In this document: positions 1 to 8,278 of the stretch, in pieces
Layout of the letters: each line of letters opens with the position of its first letter
Numbering within the stretch: the first letter of the stretch is position 1
Notes under the pieces: generated by a model
Told to the model about the DNA's origin: nothing
Database searches by the model: none
The model's input: the letters and a program-made list of their open reading frames with translations, nothing else
Source: Lineus longissimus
Lineage: Eukaryota; Nemertea; Pilidiophora; Heteronemertea; Lineidae
Direction: 5' to 3'
Length of the DNA stretch: 64,000 bases
NCBI RefSeq assembly: GCF_910592395.1
Contig: NC_088316.1
Span: 10,788,001 to 10,852,000, forward strand
Made by a program: the position numbers and the translations under genes

Positions 1-2
1 TC

Positions 3-2474
3 GAAGCGATAAGCACAACAGTCAATGATAACTCGAGCTCTGCTCTCACAACTCAGACAGATACCACTGTTACCACTAAAAAACTTTTTAAACAAAATGC
101 ATCAGCTGTTGGTGTTTATGTTCACTCAGACTACACACACCTTTACAATAGCCAGTATGTGTCTCACAGGGGTGCTGATGTTGTAGATGTGTTCTGTAAT
201 TGGTTCATCAGGATGGAAGAACAATTCTCTAATTTATTGAACTGTAACTTTCCTCTAACAATGACAGATGAAGACTGGCATAAATATCAATTAGAAACAC
301 ATTGTTACTATTGTAATCAACCTTTGGGATATGACAAGGTCAAGGATCATGATCACTACTGTGGTAGATATCGAGGTGCTGCTCACAACTCGTGTAATTT
401 GAATGAAAAGAAAGCTATGTTTGTTCCAGTGTTTTTTCACAATCTCAGTAATTACGATTCTCACTTATTTATTAAAGAATTAATGACTAAGCTACCGAAG
501 TACAAGAAACTGAAAATACTTGCCAAAACATCAGAGGAATACATCTCATTTCAGTTCGGTTGTTTCAGGTTTTTGGACTCGTACAGATTCCTGCAGTCCA
601 GTTTAGACAACATAACCAAATCAATGTTGGATGATGATTTTAAAATTACCAGACAGCTGTTCCCAAATACCACTGACTTTAAGCTATTGAGGAAGAAGGG
701 TTCAGTACCTTACTCTTTTTACACATCACATGAAAGCTACAATGTTACTTACCTAGAAAAGTCTATGTTTTTTGACGAATTGAAAAATGAAATGGCACCT
801 GATTCTGCCTATGATGAGGCTAAGGTAATATGGGATCATTTCAAGATCAGGAATCACGGTGAGTTCATTGACCTCTACCTCAAAACTGATGTGATCCTTT
901 TAGCTGATTTATTTGAGAAATTCAGGGATGTCAATTTGAACTACTTTCAGATAGATCCATGTCACTGTTACTCGGCACCAGGCCTAACCTGGCAAGCTGG
1001 TTTGAAGTACACAGGAATAAACCTAGAACTACTGACTGATACCAACATCTTACTTACTTTTGAGAAAGCAATACGAGGTGGAATTTCGGGTGTTATGGGA
1101 ACAAGACATGTCAAGGCAGATGAACACCACAAACTACTCTACGTAGACGCAAATAATCTCTACGGCTGGTCCATGATGGAACCTCAACCCTATGGTAGTT
1201 TTGAAATGATAGATATTGATCCACTCGAGCTATGCTCTCAGGACAAAGTCCGACTTAACATGAATGTTATCAGTAAAGAGCAGATTATGGCAATTCCAAG
1301 TGATAGTGAGGTAGGGTATTTCTTAGAGGTGGATTTGGAGTATCCAGGAAATATTAAATTTAAGTCAAGGAACTTTCCATTCTGTCCCGAATCTCTCTTT
1401 ATTGAAGATGATGAATTAAGTCCTTACCAGCGAGAGTTACTGGGCGATGATAAAAGATCAAATGTAGAGAAACTAATACTAACACAAAAGGATAAAACTA
1501 ATTACATAGTGCATTACAGAATGCTACAATTTTACCTCAAGCACGGAATGGTACTTAAGAGGGTTCATTCAGTGATAAGCTTTAAACAATCAAAGTGGTT
1601 AGCACCATACATTGATTTTAACACTAAAAGACGTATGGATTCTAAGACTGATTTTGAGAAAGACTATTTTAAGCTCATGAATAATGCGTTCTACGGAAAG
1701 ACTTGTGAGAATGTAAGGAACAGGGTTGAAATTGAATTTGTATCGGACGGGGAGAGAGCCAGGAATGTAATGGCCAATCCCAGGTTTTCATCGATATGCG
1801 TATTTGACGAACATAATGCTGCTATTAGCATGAGGAAAACATCAATGAAATTCAACAAACCAATCTACATAGGAGCTTCAGTACTTGAATTGTCTAAATT
1901 ATTAATGTATGAATTCTATTATGAAGTTCTTCAACCGTACTTTGGTGAGAAAAATATTGAACTACTGTATCTAGATACAGATTCCTTTGTACTTAACATT
2001 AATACTGATGACTTAACTAAAGACTTAAAGGAGTTGAAACACTATTTTGACTTCAGTAATTATCCAAAAGATCATACACTCTATGACACCAGTAAGAAGA
2101 AGGTACCAGGCTACTTTAAGGATGAGCTAGGAGGAGTAGAGATGACTGAATTCATTGCCCTGAGAAGTAAGATGTACGCTTACAGAACAAAAGATTACGA
2201 TTCTAAGAAATTGAAGGGTATTGCCAAGAATGTAGTAAGGAGAAATATCTCATTTGATGACTATGTTGATTGTCTTGAAAAGAGTAGGTCATTTTACCAC
2301 AAGATGAGACACTTAAGATCAGATAAACACCAAATCTATTTGGAAGAAGTTGACAAAAAAAGCCTCAGTCCTTTTGATGACAAGAGGTTCATACTTGAAG
2401 ATGGAATAAGCACCTTACCATTTGGAATGTATTATGAAGGCTACATAGATTACAGCGATTCAAACTTCGCTTGA
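3..2474 (+). CDS. PolB: Protein-primed family B DNA polymerase (5'-partial)
   Basis: Replicates the Polinton genome. The frame is open from base 3, so the gene continues past the left edge; the first in-window GTG at 159 is not a real start. After a zinc/HNH-like segment (CYYC ... HDHYCGRYRG, about 303-395) comes an exonuclease-type motif FHNLSNYDSH (about 435-465). The polymerase motifs follow: A as YVDANNLYGWS (about 1140-1175), B as KLMNNAFYGK (about 1670-1700) and C as YLDTDSF (about 1967-1987). All catalytic aspartates of motifs A and C are present, with no stop or frameshift. Two copies of the element's palindromic mini-repeat are translated inside it (33-60 and 1223-1255). The gene ends at TGA in front of a hairpin cluster, convergent with the next minus-strand gene. 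Confidence 0.93.
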   Translation, partial: EAISTTVNDNSSSALTTQTDTTVTTKKLFKQNASAVGVYVHSDYTHLYNSQYVSHRGADVVDVFCNWFIRMEEQFSNLLNCNFPLTMTDEDWHKYQLETHCYYCNQPLGYDKVKDHDHYCGRYRGAAHNSCNLNEKKAMFVPVFFHNLSNYDSHLFIKELMTKLPKYKKLKILAKTSEEYISFQFGCFRFLDSYRFLQSSLDNITKSMLDDDFKITRQLFPNTTDFKLLRKKGSVPYSFYTSHESYNVTYLEKSMFFDELKNEMAPDSAYDEAKVIWDHFKIRNHGEFIDLYLKTDVILLADLFEKFRDVNLNYFQIDPCHCYSAPGLTWQAGLKYTGINLELLTDTNILLTFEKAIRGGISGVMGTRHVKADEHHKLLYVDANNLYGWSMMEPQPYGSFEMIDIDPLELCSQDKVRLNMNVISKEQIMAIPSDSEVGYFLEVDLEYPGNIKFKSRNFPFCPESLFIEDDELSPYQRELLGDDKRSNVEKLILTQKDKTNYIVHYRMLQFYLKHGMVLKRVHSVISFKQSKWLAPYIDFNTKRRMDSKTDFEKDYFKLMNNAFYGKTCENVRNRVEIEFVSDGERARNVMANPRFSSICVFDEHNAAISMRKTSMKFNKPIYIGASVLELSKLLMYEFYYEVLQPYFGEKNIELLYLDTDSFVLNINTDDLTKDLKELKHYFDFSNYPKDHTLYDTSKKKVPGYFKDELGGVEMTEFIALRSKMYAYRTKDYDSKKLKGIAKNVVRRNISFDDYVDCLEKSRSFYHKMRHLRSDKHQIYLEEVDKKSLSPFDDKRFILEDGISTLPFGMYYEGYIDYSDSNFA

Positions 2475-2475
2475 G

Positions 2476-2780
2476 TCGAACTTTGTTCTCTGGACCTTGT
2501 CCTAGTCAGACTTCGTCCAGAGAGCAAAGCTCGATTAGGACTACGTCCAGAGAACAAAGTTCGATTAAACTAATGAATAGGGTGGTGCTGATGGTAGTGT
2601 TACTTGGTGAAATTCATCCCTAACACCAAAGTAATGATAATAGTGATAGTGATACACCACATTAGGATTAGGACTATTTAGTCGAGCTTTGCTCTCTGGA
2701 CTTTGTCCTAGTCCGACTTCGTCTTGAGAGCATAGCTCGAGTCGAACTTTGTTCTCTGGACGTAGTCCGGGTCCTGTTTG
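2476..2780. repeat. Hairpin cluster in a convergent intergenic spacer
   Basis: Between the convergent ends of PolB (+) and the 117-codon frame (-) lies a chain of palindromic units built on TCGAACTTTGTTCTC. A perfect 20-bp inverted repeat pairs 2476-2495 with 2545-2564. Further copies stand at 2515-2534 (reverse), 2682-2696, 2726-2740 (reverse) and 2742-2756. Because PolB stops two bases before the first arm, the hairpins could end transcription from both sides; that role is inferred. 2570-2680 shows nothing else apart from an AGTGAT-like simple stretch. Confidence 0.75.
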
Positions 2781-2782
2781 AT

Positions 2783-3441
2783 TTACTGAACTTTTAGTTT
2801 TTCTAGCATCTCTGTCTGTGCTAGTTTTTTTCCTTCTTCTAAAAAAGTCTTCTTTAAAGACTCTACATCAACAGCTGAACTTGCCTCCCTTTGTTTTTTC
2901 CTAATGGCATTTTTCATCGAAATGTATTTCTCCTTCTCCTTGAGAATCAAAGTAAACTCATCTGTAGATATGTGAGAATCGGTTAAGGCTTTACTAACCA
3001 AATCATTGATTGTGTTCAGTTTTGAAATTGCCAACATTCTGATATTCTCATGCTTTTCAATTTTCCTTAGAATATTCTTTTTCTCCCAGCCTAAGGCTGA
3101 TGAAATAATGGCACTACCTATTGTTACGCCACCCAAAGCTAAGCCTATCGGTGCCGTGATGACACCAGCTAGAGCGGAAACACCAACAGAGCCGGCTGCT
3201 ACGCTAGTTAAATTAAGGAAATGGCTAATGCCAGTAATTACGCTAAATGCTTTTTTGTACTTTGAAAATATCTTTCTTCTAAATTCAATCTCGCTTTCTA
3301 AGAAACTCTTAACCTCACATATTTGTTGTAGTCTGAAAGCCTGAGGGTTACTTTCTGTATGCTTTCAGACCTTTCATAGTTCAATTGACTTTCAGAGTTT
3401 AAATTACTTAAATCTGGATAAACCTTATTGTCTCCATCCAT
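2783..3441 (-). pseudogene. Small Polinton-associated protein with hydrophobic centre, frameshifted
   Basis: The clean frame is 2783-3136 (117 codons). It is basic and helical, with a C-terminal segment rich in Lys, Glu and Leu. Open reading continues upstream in the same frame through a glycine/alanine-rich hydrophobic segment (about 3130-3240) to near 3365. There it loses its start. A good start codon in TAAATG context lies at 3439-3441 but in a different frame, so one frameshift around 3345-3370 splits the gene. The complete protein would be about 200 residues. The hydrophobic middle suggests membrane or virion-membrane association. No enzyme motif is seen and I assign no function. Its start lies 4 bp from the stop codon of the next upstream gene. 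Confidence 0.6.
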
Positions 3442-3445
3442 TTAA

Positions 3446-3697
3446 TTAGTGGGAATAACTAGAATCAGTTGTTCTGTCATTTCTAGTGTTTAGTGTTGAT
3501 CCTACAGACACTACAGGTTTTTGAAGTACATTAAATTTTAAAGGTTTTTCTGTCCCAGCAGGCACAGCAGGTTTTAAAGGTTTTTCGGGACCAGACTCCA
3601 ACTTTGACTCTACTTCTGCCTCTAATTCTCTATGAAATCGTTCTAATCTTTCTTTCCAATTACGTGGTCGTTTTGTGTAACCCCAAGTTCTATTCAT
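3446..3697 (-). CDS. Small basic Polinton protein of unknown function
   Basis: An 83-codon frame with a start in TAAATG context (minus-strand sense at 3697). The N-terminal half is rich in Arg, Lys and Glu (motif NWKERLERFHRELEAEVE) and should form a charged helix. The C-terminal half is a Pro/Lys/Ser-rich tail with two imperfect repeats of a KPLK-containing segment. No family is recognised. It sits between the frameshifted hydrophobic-protein gene and the split nuclease gene, all on the minus strand with gaps of 4-20 bp, so probable co-transcription is inferred. The start context, identical to that of neighbouring genes, is the main reason to accept it as a gene. Confidence 0.5.
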   Translation of the reverse strand: MNRTWGYTKRPRNWKERLERFHRELEAEVESKLESGPEKPLKPAVPAGTEKPLKFNVLQKPVVSVGSTLNTRNDRTTDSSYSH

Positions 3698-3716
3698 TTA
3701 ATTAAGTAAAATAAAA

Positions 3717-4799
3717 TCAATTCACTGCAAAGAGTAAATTTCTTTCAAGTCTATTATTCAACTTAATCATCTCGTTTATGATTTCTGTCTGACTACATAT
3801 GTTAATGTTCTGGTTCATTCTCATGTTATTATTTAAATTCGATAATCTATCAAGCAGAATCATATTTTCATCACGAAGATAATCCCCGAAATGCTGTGAT
3901 ATCACTATTTTCCAATCTGGTATTACATCCTGGTCTCGAAAGACAAACCAGTTTTCACTTCTCATCTTTACCATGAAATCCATTGACCTATCCAATTGAT
4001 CCTTAAATAGTGTGTAGTCTACTTTAGCACTCTTCTGTCTGTTTTCTGTCTTTTCCATTGGTCTAATGTTAAACCAAGCAAAGCACAGTTCAGGTTTATC
4101 TTTGAATTCCTTGATTGGTAAGACATGATCCAACTCTTCTTCTACTATTCGAACTCTGTTCTCGGGACTTTGTCCTATTGGAGATAGACTCCTCTGGTAC
4201 TCTAACCACTGTGAGAAGAAACTGTCTGTACATCCTAGATTGAATGATTAATTACCGGTACACTCTCCCTTAGAAATGCGGTTTAGACCAACTCTAATTT
4301 TGTGTCTGTCTCTATTACCATTTTGGTCAAGGTAATCCTTTTTGTAATATGAATTAAAACATGATCTGCAGTTACCTCTATTTCCGTCTTTACCAAATTC
4401 ACCATCACTTAGTAATTTATTTTCATAACATTTATTACATCCCTTGATTTTACTTGAACCACATTCTTTACAGTAATCAAGTAGTTTATTACACCTGTTC
4501 TTTTCAAAATTAATTTCAGGTTTCTTTTCACAGCACTTAACACAATAAATTGTAGGTTGATTTTCCATGTTTTGATTCATCATATTATTCTGATTTTCCA
4601 TATTTTGATTTTCCATGTTTTGATTTAAGATAAACTGATTTATCATATTTTGATTTAACATATTATTTTGATGCAAATAATACAAAAACTTCTGAATATT
4701 CTGATTCATCATATTATCATAATTCATCATATTATTCTGATTCATCATACCATTTTGATTCATCATACCATTTTGATTATCAAATATTGCTCCATCCAT
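3717..4799 (-). pseudogene. Zinc-finger/HNH-type endonuclease gene split by one in-frame stop
   Basis: Two frames (4248-4799 and 3717-4247) lie in exactly the same register and are separated only by a TAA at 4248-4250. The N-terminal part begins with a low-complexity Asn/Met-rich tract made of repeated NMMNQN-like units (4560-4795). A cysteine-rich block with several CxxC pairs follows (about 4340-4555). Downstream of the stop, a DHVLPI motif and a CFAWFNIRPM segment (about 4060-4135) resemble the catalytic and distal parts of HNH-family nucleases found in large DNA viruses. I read this as one nuclease gene broken by a nonsense mutation. An alternative is two separate proteins or stop readthrough. 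A palindromic mini-repeat (4149-4172) lies inside the coding frame. Confidence 0.65.
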
Positions 4800-4887
4800 T
4801 TCTTTCTTTATTTAGTAGGACATTTTTTTTTTTAATTACGTTTTTCGAACTTGTTCTTGTGACTTAAGTCACTTTAGAGACTTTATT

Positions 4888-5997
4888 TCATTTCAATGAT
4901 TTGATATCAGAAACTGGTAACCATTCATTGAACTTATCACTGTAACCCTTCCACTTCACTAATCCGTATTTCTTGCCTTTACTGGTCTTGTACCTTAGGA
5001 TTTTCTCGATCTTGTACTCTAGCTGGTCAGGATTAGGAACATAGCTCAATTCCTCTTCATAGAAATATCCTTGAATTTCTTCTTTGTGGTAATCCTCAAG
5101 CTGGTAGACGATAGGGTGAGTAAAGATGATCTGTTTGATTTGGAACACCTCCTCAGTGTAGTTGGGCATGTAACCTTTACCGAAAATGGACTTGTACTTT
5201 GAAATTCTTACACTGTCACCTACTTTGTACTTTGGATCACCAAATGTCTCTTTGAGGTGAAGACCGTAAAGATTGTACCACACTGTTCCTTCGTTTTCCA
5301 TCTTTCTGGCGTCTACAGGTTTCATACCTATTGATGAGTGAAATGTGTTATTGTAGCCGCTGACCAGGTCATCCAGAACGTCAATCCACTTGTCAGTCTC
5401 CTTAGCGGTGAAATAACGCCACATTTTTTCTTTAAGGGTTCTATTGAATCTCTCTACTACTGCTGCCTTCTTATCAGATTTTGTGGAGAACCATTCTATG
5501 TCATTTTCTGTTAAGTGTTTGTTGTAAAATTCTTTACCGTCATCAAACTGGATTTTCGTTGGTTTTGCTTCCTCAAATATCACTTTAAATGCATCTCTGA
5601 TTTCTTCTCCCCTCTTACTCTTAACTGCTAGAGCCCAAGAAAAACGACTAAATAGATCTATGACTGTTAAAATGAATCTGTTGCCTTTATTCTTACTCTC
5701 GAATTTCTGCATGTCAACCAGATCTGCTTGCCATTGTTGATCGATGTACGATACCATTGTCTTCCTGAAGGTGAATTTCTTAATGGCCGGTTTGTGTAGT
5801 TGGTGAGTTGGTAGTGTTTCTAGAAATTCTTTCACTTCTTTTTGTTTAATAAGTTTTCCTGAGCTCTGCTCTCGTGACGAAGTCATATCTTCCTTGACCT
5901 GTTTCCAGATTTTACTCAAAGAACTGTAAGCCACGGGACTCTCGGGGTTGTAGTACAAATCCCTTAGATACTGCTGTGTGTCATCCTTTACATTCAT
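4888..5997 (-). CDS. INT: Retroviral-type integrase with C-terminal chromodomain
   Basis: Catalyses integration of the Polinton. The 369-residue frame has an rve-type core: DLVDM (D92), an IDLFSRF strand, FDDGKEF (D152) and VERFNRTLKE (E182). Visible spacing between the second Asp and the Glu is about 30 residues, shorter than the usual 35. An SH3-like segment follows, then a chromodomain (about 327-366, with YGLVKWKGY and NEWLP) that in related elements binds modified histones. The start ATG in TAAATG context is four bases from the divergent ATPase start. Residues 41-47 are encoded by a palindromic mini-repeat shared with other genes of the element. No break is seen. Confidence 0.92.
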   Translation of the reverse strand: MNVKDDTQQYLRDLYYNPESPVAYSSLSKIWKQVKEDMTSSREQSSGKLIKQKEVKEFLETLPTHQLHKPAIKKFTFRKTMVSYIDQQWQADLVDMQKFESKNKGNRFILTVIDLFSRFSWALAVKSKRGEEIRDAFKVIFEEAKPTKIQFDDGKEFYNKHLTENDIEWFSTKSDKKAAVVERFNRTLKEKMWRYFTAKETDKWIDVLDDLVSGYNNTFHSSIGMKPVDARKMENEGTVWYNLYGLHLKETFGDPKYKVGDSVRISKYKSIFGKGYMPNYTEEVFQIKQIIFTHPIVYQLEDYHKEEIQGYFYEEELSYVPNPDQLEYKIEKILRYKTSKGKKYGLVKWKGYSDKFNEWLPVSDIKSLK

Positions 5998-6006
5998 TTA
6001 AATGAG
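5992..6006. promoter_or_regulatory. Bidirectional start region with palindromic TAAATG
   Basis: The integrase (-) and ATPase (+) start codons are separated by only four bases and share a small palindrome, TCATTTAAATGA. Each ATG sits in a TAAATG context on its own strand. The same hexamer overlaps the starts at 3441, 3697, 7115, 7905 and 8199, while the starts at 4799 and 9535 have AT-rich leaders without it. It resembles the TAAAT(G) late-promoter core of poxviruses. The promoter role here is inferred. Confidence 0.5.
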
Positions 6007-6622
6007 TGAAGTATTTATTTACGAGCCACACAATATGTTAATTTCTGGTCTTACCAATTGTGGTAAGACATATTTTGCCCTTGACCTCTTAGAAAAGGAG
6101 TATCGGCACAAGTTCCAGAACATAGTCATTTTCTGTCCAACATATTTCAACAATAAGACATATGAAAGGAAATGGATTTACCAAGACAAGAACGTCTACA
6201 TAGTTAATCCCGAAGCTGTGGCCAGTAATTTGGACCTTGTGCTTCAGTTTGCTACTCTGACCTTTGCTGGTTCTAACACATTATTCCTCATTGATGACTG
6301 TGCTAATTTGAGAGACACAAAAAAGAAGGTGTCCGAGTTATGTAATCTTGCCTTTTCCGGCAGGCACTACAATCTCACTGATTGGTTACTAGTTCAGAAG
6401 TACAATTCAGTTGTTAAGGACTACAGAGAGAACATAAGAATTTTAGTATTATTTTTTAATAAGGATGAATCAGCCATGAAAGATGCCTTAGAAGAAAACA
6501 GTGTTATTCCTAAGGAGAAAAGACAGTACTACATAGAAGAACTTAAGATGAAAAAAGGATCAAAACTGATCATTAGACTACAACATCCATTTGGATTTAC
6601 TCTTTCCCATCAAAAATCTTAG
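6002..6622 (+). CDS. ATPase: A32-like (FtsK/HerA superfamily) genome-packaging ATPase
   Basis: Thought to drive packaging of element DNA into capsids. The 206-residue frame has a Walker A motif GLTNCGKT (residues 16-23) and a Walker B LFLIDDC (94-100). The length and motif spacing fit Polinton and adintovirus ATPases. The start at 6002 is chosen because it is the first ATG, lies in TAAATG context and is back-to-back with the integrase start. The gene is intact. It ends 34 bp before the convergent 152-codon gene; that spacer contains a 19-bp direct repeat. Confidence 0.9.
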   Translation: MSEVFIYEPHNMLISGLTNCGKTYFALDLLEKEYRHKFQNIVIFCPTYFNNKTYERKWIYQDKNVYIVNPEAVASNLDLVLQFATLTFAGSNTLFLIDDCANLRDTKKKVSELCNLAFSGRHYNLTDWLLVQKYNSVVKDYRENIRILVLFFNKDESAMKDALEENSVIPKEKRQYYIEELKMKKGSKLIIRLQHPFGFTLSHQKS

Positions 6623-6633
6623 TCCCGCTTCTG

Positions 6634-6671
6634 ATCATCAGGACTGTGTCCGATCATCAGGACTGTGTCCG
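6634..6671. repeat. 19-bp tandem repeat in a convergent spacer
   Basis: GATCATCAGGACTGTGTCC occurs twice head to tail (6634-6652 and 6653-6671), spanning the end of the ATPase spacer and the last codons of the minus-strand membrane-protein gene. Part of it resembles the GGAC/GTCC half of the palindromic family elsewhere in the element. Like the 2476-2780 cluster it lies at a convergent gene junction, so a terminator role is possible. Confidence 0.7.
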
Positions 6672-7115
6672 ATCAGTTGTCTTAGTCTTTCTAACCCTAG
6701 TAAAATAATAAATTATTAACCCTAAACCACTAAGTCCTAGGATAATCCATAGGTACTCGTATTTCTTCATTTCATCACTAGGTTGGTAGTAATCACTTAA
6801 TTGTGGTCGCTGAGGTAGTACAATAGTTCTTTCTGGATGTAAATGATTGTAAACAGTAAGTGCTGAATCAGTATTGTTAAAATCAATAGAAGCGTCTCTT
6901 TCTCTCTTTAATTCAAGATTAACAAAGTCAATAGTACTTTTCCTATGCTCATCCCATTCTGTGGATGCTCTTTGCAATTGCTCCTCAGCCAAATCATGTC
7001 TTTTCACTTCAGTCTCATAGCCATTCTTGTCTAGTTTTTTAAAAAGGTAACCGGATCCAGTGAATGCTAATCCATTGATTATTGCAGATCCAAATAACAT
7101 GCCAATGCCAGCCAT
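6657..7115 (-). CDS. Polinton membrane protein with two hydrophobic segments
   Basis: A 152-codon frame with a start in TAAATG context. The N-terminus is a Gly/Ala-rich hydrophobic helix (about residues 1-25). The centre is a charged, probably coiled-coil segment (about 35-85), and a second strong transmembrane segment lies near the C-terminus (about 124-141, YLWIILGLSGLGLIIYYF) followed by a basic tail. It lies between the ATPase and the minor capsid gene, the place of virion structural genes in related elements. A membrane or virion role is inferred; no named family is recognised. The final codons overlap the 19-bp repeat. Confidence 0.7.
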   Translation of the reverse strand: MAGIGMLFGSAIINGLAFTGSGYLFKKLDKNGYETEVKRHDLAEEQLQRASTEWDEHRKSTIDFVNLELKRERDASIDFNNTDSALTVYNHLHPERTIVLPQRPQLSDYYQPSDEMKKYEYLWIILGLSGLGLIIYYFTRVRKTKTTDRTQS

Positions 7116-7137
7116 TTAATTTCAACGAATTTTAATT

Positions 7138-7905
7138 TCAATGATTTGTCCCTGAGAGCATAGCTCGAGTTAATACCAATTGGTACTGTACATTATGACC
7201 ATTAAGATCGATGATGTCACCTTTTTCATCAGTTAAGCGAATATTCAGCTTATTGAATCTTGGTTTACAGGGAATTGCTATTGGTTTCTCAAATGTGTAT
7301 GCTATTAAATCCCCAAAATTAGCTTCCTTTATTGGTATTGTGGTTAGCACATCAGATGCTTCACCATTACTTAATACACTATTAGATTCGATTATGTCAC
7401 AGTGAAAAACAAAATGGTTAATTGGTCTAAAATTGATGGGTTTCTCGCTTACAACATCATCCTTACTTTTATTGTCTAAAGGGTAAGGCCATTCTGATTT
7501 CATGCCAAATAATTCATTACTTTTACCAAGAAAATAGATCTGATAATGCGCCTCATTTTTTCTCTTTAGGAAGTGTAAGATGGCCTTACCTGTTGGTTCT
7601 TCAAGGTCAAATCTGACAGCACCTCGACTCATACTATTTTCTTTTAACTTATCCGCAAATACTTTTGAAAAGCTCTGTAGGTCATAGAGACCATCTGGTA
7701 GCGTAATCTCTGCCACATCAAACCCCTTAACTTTGATTCGGTTATTCTCCCTGGCTGCACTTATGTTGTAGAATGTACAAGGTATTACTGCAAAAGTTAA
7801 AGTGATGCTACATGCATCTTGAATTTCAGTCTTGAGATTGACTGTTAAATCACTTGAACTCTGATCTGGATAGTCACTTGAATCTATGTTCATTACAGTA
7901 ACCAT
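7138..7905 (-). CDS. mCP: Minor capsid (penton-like) protein
   Basis: A 255-residue frame beginning MVTVMNIDSSDYPD in TAAATG context. It is beta-rich and lacks enzyme motifs. Size, position next to the major capsid gene and composition fit the single-jelly-roll penton protein of Polintons and adintoviruses, which caps the capsid vertices. No transmembrane segment. The last dozen codons (LTRAMLSGTNH then stop) are encoded by a copy of the palindromic mini-repeat (7142-7172), so the repeat appears to have supplied the C-terminus. The frame is intact. Confidence 0.7.
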   Translation of the reverse strand: MVTVMNIDSSDYPDQSSSDLTVNLKTEIQDACSITLTFAVIPCTFYNISAARENNRIKVKGFDVAEITLPDGLYDLQSFSKVFADKLKENSMSRGAVRFDLEEPTGKAILHFLKRKNEAHYQIYFLGKSNELFGMKSEWPYPLDNKSKDDVVSEKPINFRPINHFVFHCDIIESNSVLSNGEASDVLTTIPIKEANFGDLIAYTFEKPIAIPCKPRFNKLNIRLTDEKGDIIDLNGHNVQYQLVLTRAMLSGTNH

Positions 7906-7962
7906 TTACTTAAGCAAATTTTCGTTTTCAAATTTACCTTTTATCAAATAAGTAAATTATTC

Positions 7963-8199
7963 TTACTTCATAATATTTCTGGGTAGGATTCCTTGATCGT
8001 AAAGGTACTCTAATGTTCCATTACTAATAGCTACAGTTCCGCCCAGTTTAAGAATTTCCTCTAGGTTGGCCTGACTTGGGGGACCAATATTGATTCTCAA
8101 GAACCTTTTCAGTAGCATAGAGTAACCAATTGTTGTTGATGCCAACAGTAAACTTTGATACAGTGTATTTATGATATCTTTCTTTCCTGGTGTATCCAT
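7963..8199 (-). CDS. Small hydrophobic Polinton protein
   Basis: A 78-codon frame with a start in TAAATG context, placed between the two capsid genes. It contains a hydrophobic segment (about residues 12-33, including LLLASTTIGYSMLL) and a second moderately hydrophobic stretch (about 48-60). No catalytic motif and no family I can name. Its location suggests a structural or membrane-linked virion role, which is inference. It keeps the same tight gene spacing and start context as its neighbours, which supports it as a real gene. Confidence 0.55.
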   Translation of the reverse strand: MDTPGKKDIINTLYQSLLLASTTIGYSMLLKRFLRINIGPPSQANLEEILKLGGTVAISNGTLEYLYDQGILPRNIMK

Positions 8200-8278
8200 T
8201 TAATTACTTAGAAAATCACTAGTAAAACTCATTTATCTAGTATTCAGTGCTGGAGTGAACTTTTGTTCTTGCAACACC

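Larger units (their letters stand above)
33..7172. repeat. Dispersed palindromic mini-repeat family (TCGAGCTTTGCTCTC type)
   Basis: A unit of about 30-45 bp combines TCGA(G/A)CT(T/C)TG(C/T)TCTC with a GGAC...GTCC part. Copies seen: 33-60 and 1223-1255 (inside PolB), 2476-2756 (at least six in the spacer), 4149-4172 (inside the nuclease gene), 4845-4872 (degenerate, intergenic), 5861-5884 (inside the integrase) and 7142-7172 (end of the minor capsid gene). They occur in both orientations and in different reading frames without closing the frames. No copy was noticed outside the element. Confidence 0.7.

Noticed and set aside
2783-3441. Adenovirus-type protease missing from the Polinton might be this gene
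   Set aside because: No His-Asp-Cys protease signature; hydrophobic and charged helical composition instead.
4560-4795. CRISPR-like array in the ATT-rich direct repeats
   Set aside because: The repeats are short, lack unique spacers and encode the Asn/Met-rich start of the nuclease gene.
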